Notes under the pieces: model-generated
Databases searched by the model: none
What the model was told of the DNA's origin: nothing
The model's input: the letters and a program-made list of their open reading frames with translations, nothing else
Program-made: the position numbers and the translations under genes
Assembly (NCBI RefSeq): GCF_001583695.1
Contig: NZ_LOBC01000039.1
Span: forward strand, 248,001-312,000
DNA length: 64,000 nt
DNA from: Bacillus wiedmannii
GTDB taxonomy: Bacteria; Bacillota; Bacilli; Bacillales; Bacillaceae_G
Direction: 5' to 3'
Part shown: in pieces, positions 39,112 to 47,381 of the stretch
How the letters are laid out: every line of letters starts with the position of its first letter
Position numbering within the stretch: position 1 is the first letter of the stretch

Positions 39112-39689
39112 TATGCATATGCTCTCCTTAGCTCTTTTCTACAACTAAAGACGTAAGCTGGTGGGAAATTAAGCCACACCTTTTCTAGTGTAATTTCAGG
39201 AAAGAAATTCTGTATAAATCCTTTTTTCACAAGTGAATATTGAAATGTAATAAATTCCCCGTTCTCATGTATCGTTTCCATTACACTGTTTAAAATGCGC
39301 TTTGAAACCTCTTCTCGTAAAGAAGTAAAAGGCAATCCTGATAAGACGTAATCAATACATTCTATATTTAATTGTTCCATATACTTCTTTATATTTTCAG
39401 CTGAACCGTGTATAACAATCACGTTCTGCTCATCTTTAAATTTTCTCTTTAACTCTTTAAAAAATACTTCATTAATTTCAACAAGAAGAAATATTGTCTC
39501 CTTCTTCTTTCTCTTCATAATCTCTTTCGTAAAAGCTCCTGTACCAGGCCCTAGCTCTACAATGCATTTCGCTCTATTAAAATCAATTACATCTACCATT
39601 TTCCTTGCTAATATTTTTGAGCTCGGTACAACCGCACCAATATGTTTCGGATGTTTTATAAATTCAGTTAAGAATGTTATGAGCTGCAT
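39111..39689 (-). CDS. Class I SAM methyltransferase, phospholipid N-methyltransferase-like
   Basis: A 192-residue soluble enzyme. The SAM-binding motif I is CIVELGPGTGAFT, with acidic motif II VEINEVFF and motif III around VIVIHGSAENI. It begins FLTEFIKHPKHIGAVVPSSKIL, the characteristic opening of PmtA/KsgA-like phospholipid methyltransferases. The conserved GLPFTSL appears where rRNA dimethylases have N(L/I)PY. I therefore favour a lipid substrate such as phosphatidylethanolamine, unproven. The start is the ATG at 39689 behind GGAGAGG. It is first gene of the operon with dedA and a two-component system. Confidence 0.85.
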   Translation of the reverse strand: MQLITFLTEFIKHPKHIGAVVPSSKILARKMVDVIDFNRAKCIVELGPGTGAFTKEIMKRKKKETIFLLVEINEVFFKELKRKFKDEQNVIVIHGSAENIKKYMEQLNIECIDYVLSGLPFTSLREEVSKRILNSVMETIHENGEFITFQYSLVKKGFIQNFFPEITLEKVWLNFPPAYVFSCRKELRRAYA

Positions 39690-39719
39690 ATACTCCCTCT
39701 CCATTCGTTCAATAGTTTT

Positions 39720-39810
39720 TAACTTGTGTTTAAGTATAACTATCGTTTCTTAACAAATATTGAGGAGATTTCTTAAGATTTTATGAAGATGAAGGAAATC
39801 TTCATCTTTA
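39720..39810 (-). promoter_or_regulatory. Promoter region of the methyltransferase-dedA operon with direct repeats
   Basis: The minus strand carries two TTAAGAAA elements 23 bases apart, start to start. A hairpin ATGAAGAT / ATCTTCAT (39783-39806) lies just upstream. Tandem repeats spaced by about two helical turns suit autoregulation by the operon's OmpR-type regulator (inference). Confidence 0.45.
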
Positions 39811-39997
39811 CTATAAACAAACATAAAAAATTGAATTCCAAAGATAAGCGCATCAAACATATACAAATAAGTCAGCTTGTTTATTTACCATGAATGATCA
39901 TGATCCTACTCCGATTTTGTATAGCGAAGTTACTATTTTTATGTTAAAATCCTCTAAGATATTTGGAATTAGTATAGAAATCATTTTTGGAGGCTTT

Positions 39998-40456
39998 ATG
40001 AATAATCAAAACGATAATAAATCAAATGCATTATTTGCAGCTATACAAATAGTGCTACCACTTTTATTACCTATTCTTGTCCCTACCTTTTTAATAGTGG
40101 GAATGAAAAAGTGGATGCCCGATGAAGTTAAGTATCCAAGCATAATATCATTGTTCGCATTATGTATGGGATTTTTCATAGTAGGAATTCTCTTCTCTAT
40201 TGTTTTACGTTTATGCAAATTATCTGAGGAAAAATTAAAGGAATTAGGATTTTTAGGATTTACACTTTCGGCTGTTAGCACATTTCTAAGTTTTTATGTA
40301 GGTTACTTTTGGTTGGCAGACCTTAACTTCACATCAGTTGAATTATCACCTCATGCCGTATTAATTTTCGCTATTTTATGTACCTTGCTATTAGAAGGTA
40401 TTTTTAAAGTAATGGACATGTTTGATAGTTCGGACGAAAATAAAGCTCACGTATAG
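39998..40456 (+). CDS. Four-helix membrane protein, 152 aa
   Basis: I start it at the ATG 39998 behind GGAGG rather than at the distant 39890. Product: a hydrophilic N-terminus (MNNQNDNKSN), then four hydrophobic helices (about 12-32, 48-68, 85-105 and 117-137) with a short basic/acidic loop LRLCKLSEEKLKELG, and an acidic C-terminal tail. No family recognised. An extended -10 (TGTTAAAAT) lies about 45 bases upstream. Single gene with its own terminator. Confidence 0.7.
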   Translation: MNNQNDNKSNALFAAIQIVLPLLLPILVPTFLIVGMKKWMPDEVKYPSIISLFALCMGFFIVGILFSIVLRLCKLSEEKLKELGFLGFTLSAVSTFLSFYVGYFWLADLNFTSVELSPHAVLIFAILCTLLLEGIFKVMDMFDSSDENKAHV

Positions 40457-40499
40457 ACAAAAAAAGCATTCGACTAACATGTTAGTCGGATGCTTTTTT
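40456..40499. terminator. Bidirectional terminator
   Basis: AAAAAAAGCATTCGACTAAC / GTTAGTCGGATGCTTTTTT between convergent genes. Confidence 0.93.
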
Positions 40500-40523
40500 A
40501 CTAAGATAAAAACAACTCTTGCA

Positions 40524-42473
40524 TTATTTCGCACTCACAATCTTATAATAAGAACGAACTGTTATGAAGTAATATCCGATATAAATGACACCGTATACTC
40601 CAATACTAATTAGAAGCGGAATCATAATTTCAAATGGTAGTATGTTCCCTAAACCTTTTAATGCAAACAAGCTGTGCAGGATTCCGATTACTAACGGAAT
40701 CGCAAAGATAAAGCTTACTTGCTTTGCGATAGCTTTTTTCATTTCTTGTTTTGTGACCCCTACTTTGTGAAGTACAATATAGCGCTCACGATCAGCATTT
40801 GCTTCTGTTAATTGCTTAAAGTAAATGATAGAACCCGTTGCTAGTAAGAATACAAGTCCTAAGAACATTCCGATAAACATCATTAGTCCCGTTCCTTCAA
40901 GCCCCATATGGAAACCAGTGTAGAAATCTCTAAATGATGGTACCATTTCTGATTCACCAGCTGGCATCACTTTTGTTAATTTTTCTGTTAACACTTTACT
41001 ATCTTTTTCATCTTTTACATCAATATTTTTTACAACGCGTGTTCCAAATGCTTGCTTCGCTTGTTCATACATTTCATCTGGAACGACAACAACTAATTCA
41101 CCTAAGTTCGTAATTGCAGTATTATTTACACCTTGGATCGTCAATGTCTTCGTTTCATTTCCAATTTGGAATACCGCTTTATTTCCTTTATATTCAGGGC
41201 TAAACTCATACCCTTCCATATAAGAACTATCATATATAAATGCTTCGCCAGTAGCTACATTCACTGTTTCCGCATCGATTTTTTTCGCAATTTTGTTAAA
41301 TTCAGACTGAGACATAAACTGATATTTCTCTGAAATCGTGTAATTCATATTAAGAATGAAATCAACTTTGTCTCCTTCAAACTTCCCTTTTACAGGAACT
41401 GTCTCAATTTCAAATTGATCTTTAACAGGGTGATTCTGCTTCTCTTCCGCAAGAATCGTATTTACTTTCTTATCTAGTTCTGCATCTTTTTTCTCATAAG
41501 AATAGCTGTATGGTGTAAATGCTTTTGATTGCGTAAATGTGTTGTAATACATCGTAACTGACGTACCAACCGCCGTTAATGTCACTGCACTTAAAATAGA
41601 AATTGTCGCAAGTGACTTTGCATTTCCTTTAATACGATATAGTAACTGTGACGTCGTTACCATATTCATACCGTTATAAAACGATGATTTATTATTTCTT
41701 GCACGTTTTAATACGAATACTGTAAAGAACATAAATAGTAAGTACGTACCTAATACTGTCGCAAGTAAAATATAAAGTGCAACTACCATAAAGTTTGCAT
41801 ACATAACTGCCTTCATAAACATTAACGCTAAGAAATAACCTGAGCCGATTAAGAAAACTGAAATTAACGCCATAATGACAGAGCCTTTTGGCATTGCTTC
41901 TCCTTCACGTTCTGCTCGGAAAAGTTCAATTAGCTTAAATCGATAAATTAAACGATATCCTTGAAGTGATGTATACAAAATAATTACAAAGAAAATAATT
42001 GCTGTATCAATAACTGCAGCCATCGGTACTTCAAAATGAACATTTAAGTTTATTCCCATCATATTTATTAGTAGTTCAAGGAATAGCTTTGAAAGAACGC
42101 TACCGATGGCAATACCGATTACTAATGACATTAAACCCATTAACATATTTTCATAAAACAGCATTTTACCAATCTGTCTTTTACGAATACCTAATAAAGA
42201 ATATAACCCAACTTCCTTTTTTCGCTTTCGTGTAAAGAAACCGTTCGAATATATAATGAACACTGCTACGAAAATAATAAGCATCACGCTTGAAACTTGG
42301 AACGCTCCACTAATCTTTTTAGAAGCTTCCGCTGCTTTTTCCATTTGTGAATTGTATTGCAGTGCTTTAAATGTAAAATAAATTACAATACTAAAAATCA
42401 TAGATGCAAAATATACAAAGTAGTCTTTAAAGTTCCGCTGTATGTTGCGGAGGGCAATGCTAGATAAGGTCAT
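40524..42473 (-). CDS. BceB-like ABC transporter permease
   Basis: A 649-residue FtsX-type permease with ten predicted membrane helices. Helix 1 is at about 18-38, three more lie before residue 180 (RKRKKEVGLYSLLGIRKRQIG between 2 and 3), the middle ones run to about 330, and a large extracellular domain covers about 330-520. The last three follow, with DRERYIVLHKVGVTKQEM before the penultimate. It pairs with the ATPase encoded just upstream (14-base overlap) to detoxify lipid-II-cycle peptide antibiotics and signal to a BceS-type kinase. Confidence 0.92.
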   Translation of the reverse strand: MTLSSIALRNIQRNFKDYFVYFASMIFSIVIYFTFKALQYNSQMEKAAEASKKISGAFQVSSVMLIIFVAVFIIYSNGFFTRKRKKEVGLYSLLGIRKRQIGKMLFYENMLMGLMSLVIGIAIGSVLSKLFLELLINMMGINLNVHFEVPMAAVIDTAIIFFVIILYTSLQGYRLIYRFKLIELFRAEREGEAMPKGSVIMALISVFLIGSGYFLALMFMKAVMYANFMVVALYILLATVLGTYLLFMFFTVFVLKRARNNKSSFYNGMNMVTTSQLLYRIKGNAKSLATISILSAVTLTAVGTSVTMYYNTFTQSKAFTPYSYSYEKKDAELDKKVNTILAEEKQNHPVKDQFEIETVPVKGKFEGDKVDFILNMNYTISEKYQFMSQSEFNKIAKKIDAETVNVATGEAFIYDSSYMEGYEFSPEYKGNKAVFQIGNETKTLTIQGVNNTAITNLGELVVVVPDEMYEQAKQAFGTRVVKNIDVKDEKDSKVLTEKLTKVMPAGESEMVPSFRDFYTGFHMGLEGTGLMMFIGMFLGLVFLLATGSIIYFKQLTEANADRERYIVLHKVGVTKQEMKKAIAKQVSFIFAIPLVIGILHSLFALKGLGNILPFEIMIPLLISIGVYGVIYIGYYFITVRSYYKIVSAK

Positions 42474-43230
42474 CAGCCATACCTCCAGAAATGGAAGACA
42501 TTACGTCAACGACTTTTTGGAAGAACTGTTTACGTGTTGATTCACCGCGGTGCAATTCTTTATATAACTCACCATCTTTAATGAAAATAACTCGTTTACA
42601 ATAACTCGCCGCAAACGCATCGTGCGTTACCATTAAAATTGTAGAGTTATCGTATTCATTTAACGACTTCATACTTTCTAATAAATCTGTCGCTGATTTA
42701 GAATCAAGTGCTCCCGTCGGCTCGTCACCAAATATCATACTAGGACTTGTAACAATCGCACGCGATGCTGCGCAGCGCTGCTTCTGTCCGCCCGACACTT
42801 GATATGGGAACTGACTTAAAATATGATCAATACCGAATTTCTTTGAGATTTCAAGAACGCGGCGATCAATCTCACTTGCTTTCACCTTTGATAACGCAAG
42901 AGGTAACGCAATGTTCTCTTTTACCGTTAACGTATCTAATAAATTATAATCTTGGAAAATGAACCCTAAATGATCGCGGCGGAATAACGCTAACTTATCA
43001 TCGTTCATCTTCACGATATCTTTTCCATCAATTAAAATTTCACCGTTCGTCGCATTATCAATTGTAGAAAGAACGTTTAGTAAAGTAGTCTTACCCGAAC
43101 CAGAAGGTCCCATAATTCCAACGAACTCACCTTCTTTTACTTGTAAGTTAATACCTTTTAACGCTGCAAATTTATTACCACCCGTGTCATACACTTTTTC
43201 AATATTCTTTGCTTCTAACACTGTTTTCAT
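42460..43230 (-). CDS. BceA-like ABC transporter ATPase
   Basis: A 256-residue ATPase. Walker A GPSGSGKTT, Q-loop FQDYNLLDTL, signature VSGGQKQRCAASRA, Walker B MIFGDEPTGALD and H-loop VTHD are all intact. The extended C-terminus (ELYKELHRGESTRKQFFQKV) is typical of the BceA group. Start at the ATG 43230 (AGGG eight bases upstream) rather than 43245. It precedes and overlaps its permease gene. A TTACA/TGTAAG element at 43421-43449 is about 190 bases upstream. Confidence 0.93.
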   Translation of the reverse strand: MKTVLEAKNIEKVYDTGGNKFAALKGINLQVKEGEFVGIMGPSGSGKTTLLNVLSTIDNATNGEILIDGKDIVKMNDDKLALFRRDHLGFIFQDYNLLDTLTVKENIALPLALSKVKASEIDRRVLEISKKFGIDHILSQFPYQVSGGQKQRCAASRAIVTSPSMIFGDEPTGALDSKSATDLLESMKSLNEYDNSTILMVTHDAFAASYCKRVIFIKDGELYKELHRGESTRKQFFQKVVDVMSSISGGMADDLI

Positions 43231-43420
43231 CTCGACATCCCTCATTTCTTCTATTCTCTATTTTCAACTATATACACTCTCTACTCTTGCCACTATCGAT
43301 GTTTCTTACACAAACATGACAGTTATGTAAGGCCGGTAAGTAGAGAAATCAAAATTTAACCTACTGAACAAAAGTACTTTGTTACTATAACATTGGGATA
43401 TCATGCCATCCATTCATTCT

Positions 43421-43449
43421 CCTTACAGGAACATTACAATTTTGTAAGG
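43421..43449 (-). promoter_or_regulatory. TTACA/TGTAAG direct-repeat element, copy 3
   Basis: The minus strand reads TTACAAAATTGTAATG then, 11 bases on, TGTAAGG. Further imperfect TTACA/TGTAAG half-sites lie at 43307-43340, closer to the bceA-like gene. It also sits about 90 bases before the divergent araC-type gene and could serve both. Confidence 0.65.
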
Positions 43450-43536
43450 TTAAAAATGTACCCTACAAAGTTGTGCATGAAATGTCGGATGGACCTATTT
43501 TTTTCCTGCTATTCTATTTAACAAGGAGGTCATCGT

Positions 43537-44409
43537 ATGGATTCACTTAAAAACATGAATGCGGCAATGCAGTATATTGAAAACAACCTTACAAACGAAA
43601 TTGATTTTAAAGAAGTCGCAAAAATAGCTTTCTGCTCCGAATATCATTTTAAAAGAATGTTTTCTTTCCTAGCCGGCATATCACTGTCAGAATATATTCG
43701 CTGTAGACGTCTTACTCTCGCTGCTTTTGAGCTAAAAGATAGTGATGCGAAAGTCATTGATGTCGCTATAAAATATGGGTACAACTCGCCAGATTCTTTT
43801 ACACGTGCTTTTCAAAACTTGCACGGCATAACACCTTCAGAGGCCCGAAATAGTAGTCATTCTTTGAAAGCTTATTCACCAATGACCTTCCAGTTATCGA
43901 TTCAAGGAGGAAACGAAATGAACTATCGAATTGAAGAAAAAGAACCATTTCGAATTATTGGTATTACAAAACGCGTACCGATTGTATTTAACGGTGTAAA
44001 TGAAGAAATTGCTTCTATGTGGAAAAGTTTAAATCCAGAGTCCATTCAAACATTAAAGTCCCTTTCAAACATTGAACCTACTGGAATTATTAGTGCTTCT
44101 ACTAACTTTTCTGAAGGTAGAATGGAGGAAAAGGGAGAACTCGATCACTACATTGGAGTAGCCTCAATGAAAGATTGTCCAGAGCAATTCACACAACTTG
44201 AAGTCGCAGCTTCAACGTGGACCGTATTTGAAGCTGTCGGTCCATTTCCTGAAACATTACAAAATGTATGGGGACGCATTTATTCCGAATGGTTTCCTTC
44301 CTCAAACTATGAACTAGCGGAAGGACCAGAAATATTGTGGAATGAACAGAAAGATATATCTTCTCCGAATTTTAAAAGTGAAATTTGGATACCGGTTTTG
44401 AAGAAATAA
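43537..44409 (+). CDS. AraC-family regulator with GyrI-like effector domain
   Basis: A 290-residue regulator. The N-terminal AraC DNA-binding domain (two helix-turn-helix motifs: [20 protein letters not shown] and [20 protein letters not shown]) spans about residues 8-106. The C-terminal GyrI-like/SOUL-type ligand domain (about 128-290) contains [10 protein letters not shown] and the usual WxxF pattern. Such proteins sense small, often cationic or hydrophobic, compounds and activate transport or detoxification genes. AAGGAGG precedes the ATG. It is divergent from the bceAB-like pair. Confidence 0.9.
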   Translation: MDSLKNMNAAMQYIENNLTNEIDFKEVAKIAFCSEYHFKRMFSFLAGISLSEYIRCRRLTLAAFELKDSDAKVIDVAIKYGYNSPDSFTRAFQNLHGITPSEARNSSHSLKAYSPMTFQLSIQGGNEMNYRIEEKEPFRIIGITKRVPIVFNGVNEEIASMWKSLNPESIQTLKSLSNIEPTGIISASTNFSEGRMEEKGELDHYIGVASMKDCPEQFTQLEVAASTWTVFEAVGPFPETLQNVWGRIYSEWFPSSNYELAEGPEILWNEQKDISSPNFKSEIWIPVLKK

Positions 44410-44411
44410 AA

Positions 44412-44452
44412 AATAAAGCTGCTCCTCCTTAAAAGGAAAAGCAGCTTTTATT
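44412..44452. terminator. Bidirectional terminator
   Basis: AAAGCTGCT-CCTCCTT / AAAGGAAA-AGCAGCTTT stem between araC-type gene and sdpI. Confidence 0.85.
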
Positions 44453-45087
44453 TATATTTTTAGTTCTTTTTTATAAGCGACGTAGGAATATCCCATTGTT
44501 AATCCTACTGCACCAACAATAATGCCAATGATTAGGAAAGCTTTCCACTCTACCGGTGCAAAAATACTTAAAATCATAATAACTCCTAATACAACAAACA
44601 CCTTTCCACTAAAACGGTGCGTTTTTCTCCACACTTCCTCATTACTTAATGTCCACGGCGTTTTTATACCGACAAAGTAGTTTGGTTTGCACTGTGGTAA
44701 ATAGTTGCCGATGACTATAAATAAAATACCAACTAATAATTCAGGCACTCGATTAATGAATAAGTTGTATCCTAATCCACTTGTAATAATATCTATGTTC
44801 CCTACAAATAGTAGCAATAATATTCCGTTATTCATCATCATAAAAGCTTTAGAAAACTTCTCGTAATTTGCTTTCTTTGGGTCAATTTTTGGTAATACAT
44901 TTAGAAATATATATAACACAATCATAATTCCAACCATCGAAATCATTCCATAAAGTTTAGAAGAATAACCATCTGCCTTACCGCCGCTCCAATGTGTCGC
45001 AATTGTATCCGGCAAATGTGGCCAAGCAAACGCCCAAGCTAAACAAGTTGTAACAATTAATATAATTGCAAAAAGATGCTTCTTCAT
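44452..45087 (-). CDS. sdpI: SdpI-family immunity membrane protein
   Basis: A 211-residue protein with six membrane helices, matching SdpI, which in B. subtilis confers immunity to the SdpC killing factor and also sequesters SdpR at the membrane. Visible motifs: TIATHWSGGKADGYSSK (DUF1648-type) and the signature NYFVGIKTPWTLSNEEVWRKTHRFSG. ATGA overlap with the sdpR-like gene indicates translational coupling. No sdpA, sdpB or sdpC gene is in the window, so this is an orphan immunity module. Confidence 0.92.
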   Translation of the reverse strand: MKKHLFAIILIVTTCLAWAFAWPHLPDTIATHWSGGKADGYSSKLYGMISMVGIMIVLYIFLNVLPKIDPKKANYEKFSKAFMMMNNGILLLLFVGNIDIITSGLGYNLFINRVPELLVGILFIVIGNYLPQCKPNYFVGIKTPWTLSNEEVWRKTHRFSGKVFVVLGVIMILSIFAPVEWKAFLIIGIIVGAVGLTMGYSYVAYKKELKI

Positions 45088-45356
45088 TTCCCCTCTTCCC
45101 CCTTATTCGTAAACGTAAACACCCAAGTTAATAAATCTTGAAAGACAGTTGTGTTTAAAGAGTACATAACAAATTGACCTTTCTTTTCATCTTGAATAAG
45201 TTCAGCATTTTTAAGCGCCCTTAAATGATGTGAAATACTTGGTTTTGTCATATTGAAATGTTCAGCAATCTCACCAGCAGTTAGATCACTTTCTTTTAAT
45301 AAGTCCAAAATTTTTCGCCTTGTTGGATCTGCTAATGCTTTGAATGCTTGATTCAA
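45084..45356 (-). CDS. sdpR: ArsR-family repressor SdpR
   Basis: A 90-residue winged-helix repressor: NQAFKALADPTRRKILDLL, TAGEIAEHFNMTKPSISHHL recognition helix, and KKGQFVMYSLNTTVFQDLLTW. Length and sequence match B. subtilis SdpR, which represses sdpRI. I chose the TTG at 45356 (AGAGGAAG upstream), giving the family length; the GTG at 45374 is possible. No ArsR metal-binding cysteines are present, as expected for SdpR. A perfect palindromic operator lies over its promoter. Confidence 0.9.
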   Translation of the reverse strand: MNQAFKALADPTRRKILDLLKESDLTAGEIAEHFNMTKPSISHHLRALKNAELIQDEKKGQFVMYSLNTTVFQDLLTWVFTFTNKGEEGK

Positions 45357-45383
45357 TGTCTTTCTTCCTCTCACTAATTAGAC

Positions 45384-45430
45384 ATTTAGATATTTATCTA
45401 AATATTAAACTGATTACCGTTATTTGTTAA
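45384..45430 (-). promoter_or_regulatory. sdpRI promoter with palindromic operator
   Basis: TTAACA (45425-45430), 17 bases, then TAATAT (45402-45407) on the minus strand. The perfect palindrome ATTTAGATA-TT-TATCTAAAT (45384-45403) overlaps the -10 and transcription start, as expected for SdpR autorepression. Confidence 0.8.
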
Positions 45431-45464
45431 TTATATCCAGCGCCCTTTTTTACTTTTCACACTT

Positions 45465-45493
45465 TTGACTTATACTGTTTACTAGCTTATATT
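45465..45493 (+). promoter_or_regulatory. Promoter of the BceRS-type operon
   Basis: TTGACT, 17 bases, TATATT on the plus strand, about 75 bases before the regulator gene. Confidence 0.7.
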
Positions 45494-45566
45494 TCAACAT
45501 AATGAAAAGACATGAAACACATGGTACACTATAGCTACAAGTGTTTTTTTGAGGAGGAGTATACAT

Positions 45567-46262
45567 ATGTACAAAATCTTAATCGTTGAAGATGATCCAA
45601 ATATTTCATCATTACTGCAATCTCACATTCAAAAGTACGGTTACGACGCTGTTGTTACTGAAAACTTTGATGATATTATGGAATCGTTTAACGCAGTGAA
45701 ACCACACCTTGTTTTACTTGATGTAAACTTACCAAAATTCGATGGATTCTACTGGTGCCGTCAAATTCGCCATGAATCTACTTGTCCAATTATTTTCATT
45801 TCAGCTCGTGCTGGTGAGATGGAGCAAATTATGGCGATTGAAAGCGGTGCGGATGATTATATTACAAAACCGTTCCACTACGACGTTGTAATGGCGAAAA
45901 TTAAAGGTCAATTACGCCGTATTTACGGTGATTATGCGCCAAATATTTCTGAACGTATCGTTGAAGTAGAAGGTTTAAAACTATTCCCGGAACGCCCAGA
46001 AATTCATTTCGGTGCTGAGCAAGTTCTTTTAACGAAGAAAGAAGCTATTTTAGCAGAAATGTTATTATCTAAATTCCCTCGTACAGCGAGCCGTGAAGAT
46101 TTATTAGCTGCCCTTTGGGATGACGAGAGCTTCGTTGAAGAAAACACATTAAACGTAAACATTACGCGTCTTCGTAAAAAGTTCAATGAGCTTGGTATTG
46201 AAAATGCTATTGAAACAGTACGTGGACTTGGGTATCGTTTTAACGCAACTTGGAGTGAATAA
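45567..46262 (+). CDS. BceR-like OmpR-family response regulator
   Basis: A 231-residue regulator starting at ATG 45567 after GAGGAGGAG. Receiver: VEDDPN, Asp52 (LLDVNLPKFDG), Lys in DDYITKPFHYD. The winged helix ends ETVRGLGYRFNATW. The sequence is of the BceR group, whose members activate BceAB-type transporters when peptide antibiotics engage lipid II intermediates. It is followed three bases on by its kinase and then by three permeases and an ATPase. It is the best candidate for binding the TTACA/TGTAAG elements. Confidence 0.93.
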   Translation: MYKILIVEDDPNISSLLQSHIQKYGYDAVVTENFDDIMESFNAVKPHLVLLDVNLPKFDGFYWCRQIRHESTCPIIFISARAGEMEQIMAIESGADDYITKPFHYDVVMAKIKGQLRRIYGDYAPNISERIVEVEGLKLFPERPEIHFGAEQVLLTKKEAILAEMLLSKFPRTASREDLLAALWDDESFVEENTLNVNITRLRKKFNELGIENAIETVRGLGYRFNATWSE

Positions 46263-46264
46263 GC

Positions 46265-47287
46265 ATGAAGCTATTTTTACGTGATCATTTTGCATTTTTT
46301 CTACTGTACGTATTAAACTTCGGTATCATCTTCGTTCTTTATGATGCAGTAGATGGATTTCAAAATAATAAATTTTACTTCGTCGTTTTAAGCCTATACT
46401 TATTTATTTGTTTCCTCGCTTACCGTTATGTTCGCAATCGTAGAATGTACCATAGATTAAGTGAGCAACCAGAAAAAATGGAAGATGCTTTTATTGAAAG
46501 AGCAACCGCTCCGATGCCTCATGGTGTAAATGAACTCGTGCGTACGCAGTATCGTCTATTCCAAAAAGAACTACAATCGTATGAAGTAAAACAACAAGAG
46601 CATCAATTATTCATTAACCACTGGGTGCATCAAATGAAGACACCTGTGTCCGTTATGCAGCTTATGGTGCTAGAAATGGAAGACGAACATTTAATTCCAA
46701 AGTTTAAACAGGAATTAGATCGTCTGAACCAAGGGCTTGATATGGCTTTATATATGGCAAGATTAAATAACTTCCATGAAGATTTCCATGTCGAAACAAT
46801 TTCATTAAAAGATACGGTAACAAAAAATATTAACGGCCTAAAAGAACTATTCATTCGTAACGGAGTCTTCCCTGTTTTAGAAGTTCATTCTGATTTAAAA
46901 GTTGCTTCTGATGCGAAATGGCTAAAATTTATCATCTATCAGTTAATGACGAATGCTGTTCGTTACTCTGGTGAGCGCGGAAAGAAAGTGTTCTTATCTG
47001 CTTACCGAAACGGAAAAGATATTATTTTAGAAGTTCGTGATGAAGGTGTTGGTATCCCGCAAGAAGATATTCGAAGAGTATTTGAACCGTTTTACACTGG
47101 GAAAAACGGTCGTACATTTGGAGAATCTACTGGTATGGGACTTTATATTGTAAGTAAAATTTGTGATTATTTAGGTCACTCTGTCAAACTAGATTCTGAA
47201 GTTGGTAAAGGAACGACGATTAAGATCATCTTCCACAACGCTGCAAGTAATCAAGCAGAACATACGGAGAAGGTGACCGAAGCATGA
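46265..47287 (+). CDS. BceS-like intramembrane-sensing histidine kinase
   Basis: A 340-residue kinase with two N-terminal membrane helices (about 9-27 and 36-54) joined by only about eight residues. It therefore has no sensor domain, the hallmark of BceS-type kinases that receive their signal from the BceAB transporter. The dimerisation/phospho-acceptor region has His122 in NHWVHQMKTPVS. HATPase_c has QLMTNAVRYS and FYTGKNGRTFGESTGMGLYI. GGAGTGAATAAGC gives the ribosome site inside the regulator's end. Confidence 0.94.
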   Translation: MKLFLRDHFAFFLLYVLNFGIIFVLYDAVDGFQNNKFYFVVLSLYLFICFLAYRYVRNRRMYHRLSEQPEKMEDAFIERATAPMPHGVNELVRTQYRLFQKELQSYEVKQQEHQLFINHWVHQMKTPVSVMQLMVLEMEDEHLIPKFKQELDRLNQGLDMALYMARLNNFHEDFHVETISLKDTVTKNINGLKELFIRNGVFPVLEVHSDLKVASDAKWLKFIIYQLMTNAVRYSGERGKKVFLSAYRNGKDIILEVRDEGVGIPQEDIRRVFEPFYTGKNGRTFGESTGMGLYIVSKICDYLGHSVKLDSEVGKGTTIKIIFHNAASNQAEHTEKVTEA

Positions 47288-47302
47288 TCGTGACATATGC
47301 TA

Positions 47303-47340
47303 GCAAAATGTATGAGAACTTACTCTCATACATTTTTTGC
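47303..47340 (+). terminator. Terminator/attenuator after the BceS-like gene
   Basis: AATGTATGAGA / TCTCATACATT, an 11-bp perfect stem followed by TTTTG, about 40 bases upstream of the first permease's ribosome site. Confidence 0.88.
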
Positions 47341-47381
47341 AATAAAACTACATATTTGCCTTCTAGCGGGAGGTACGTATT

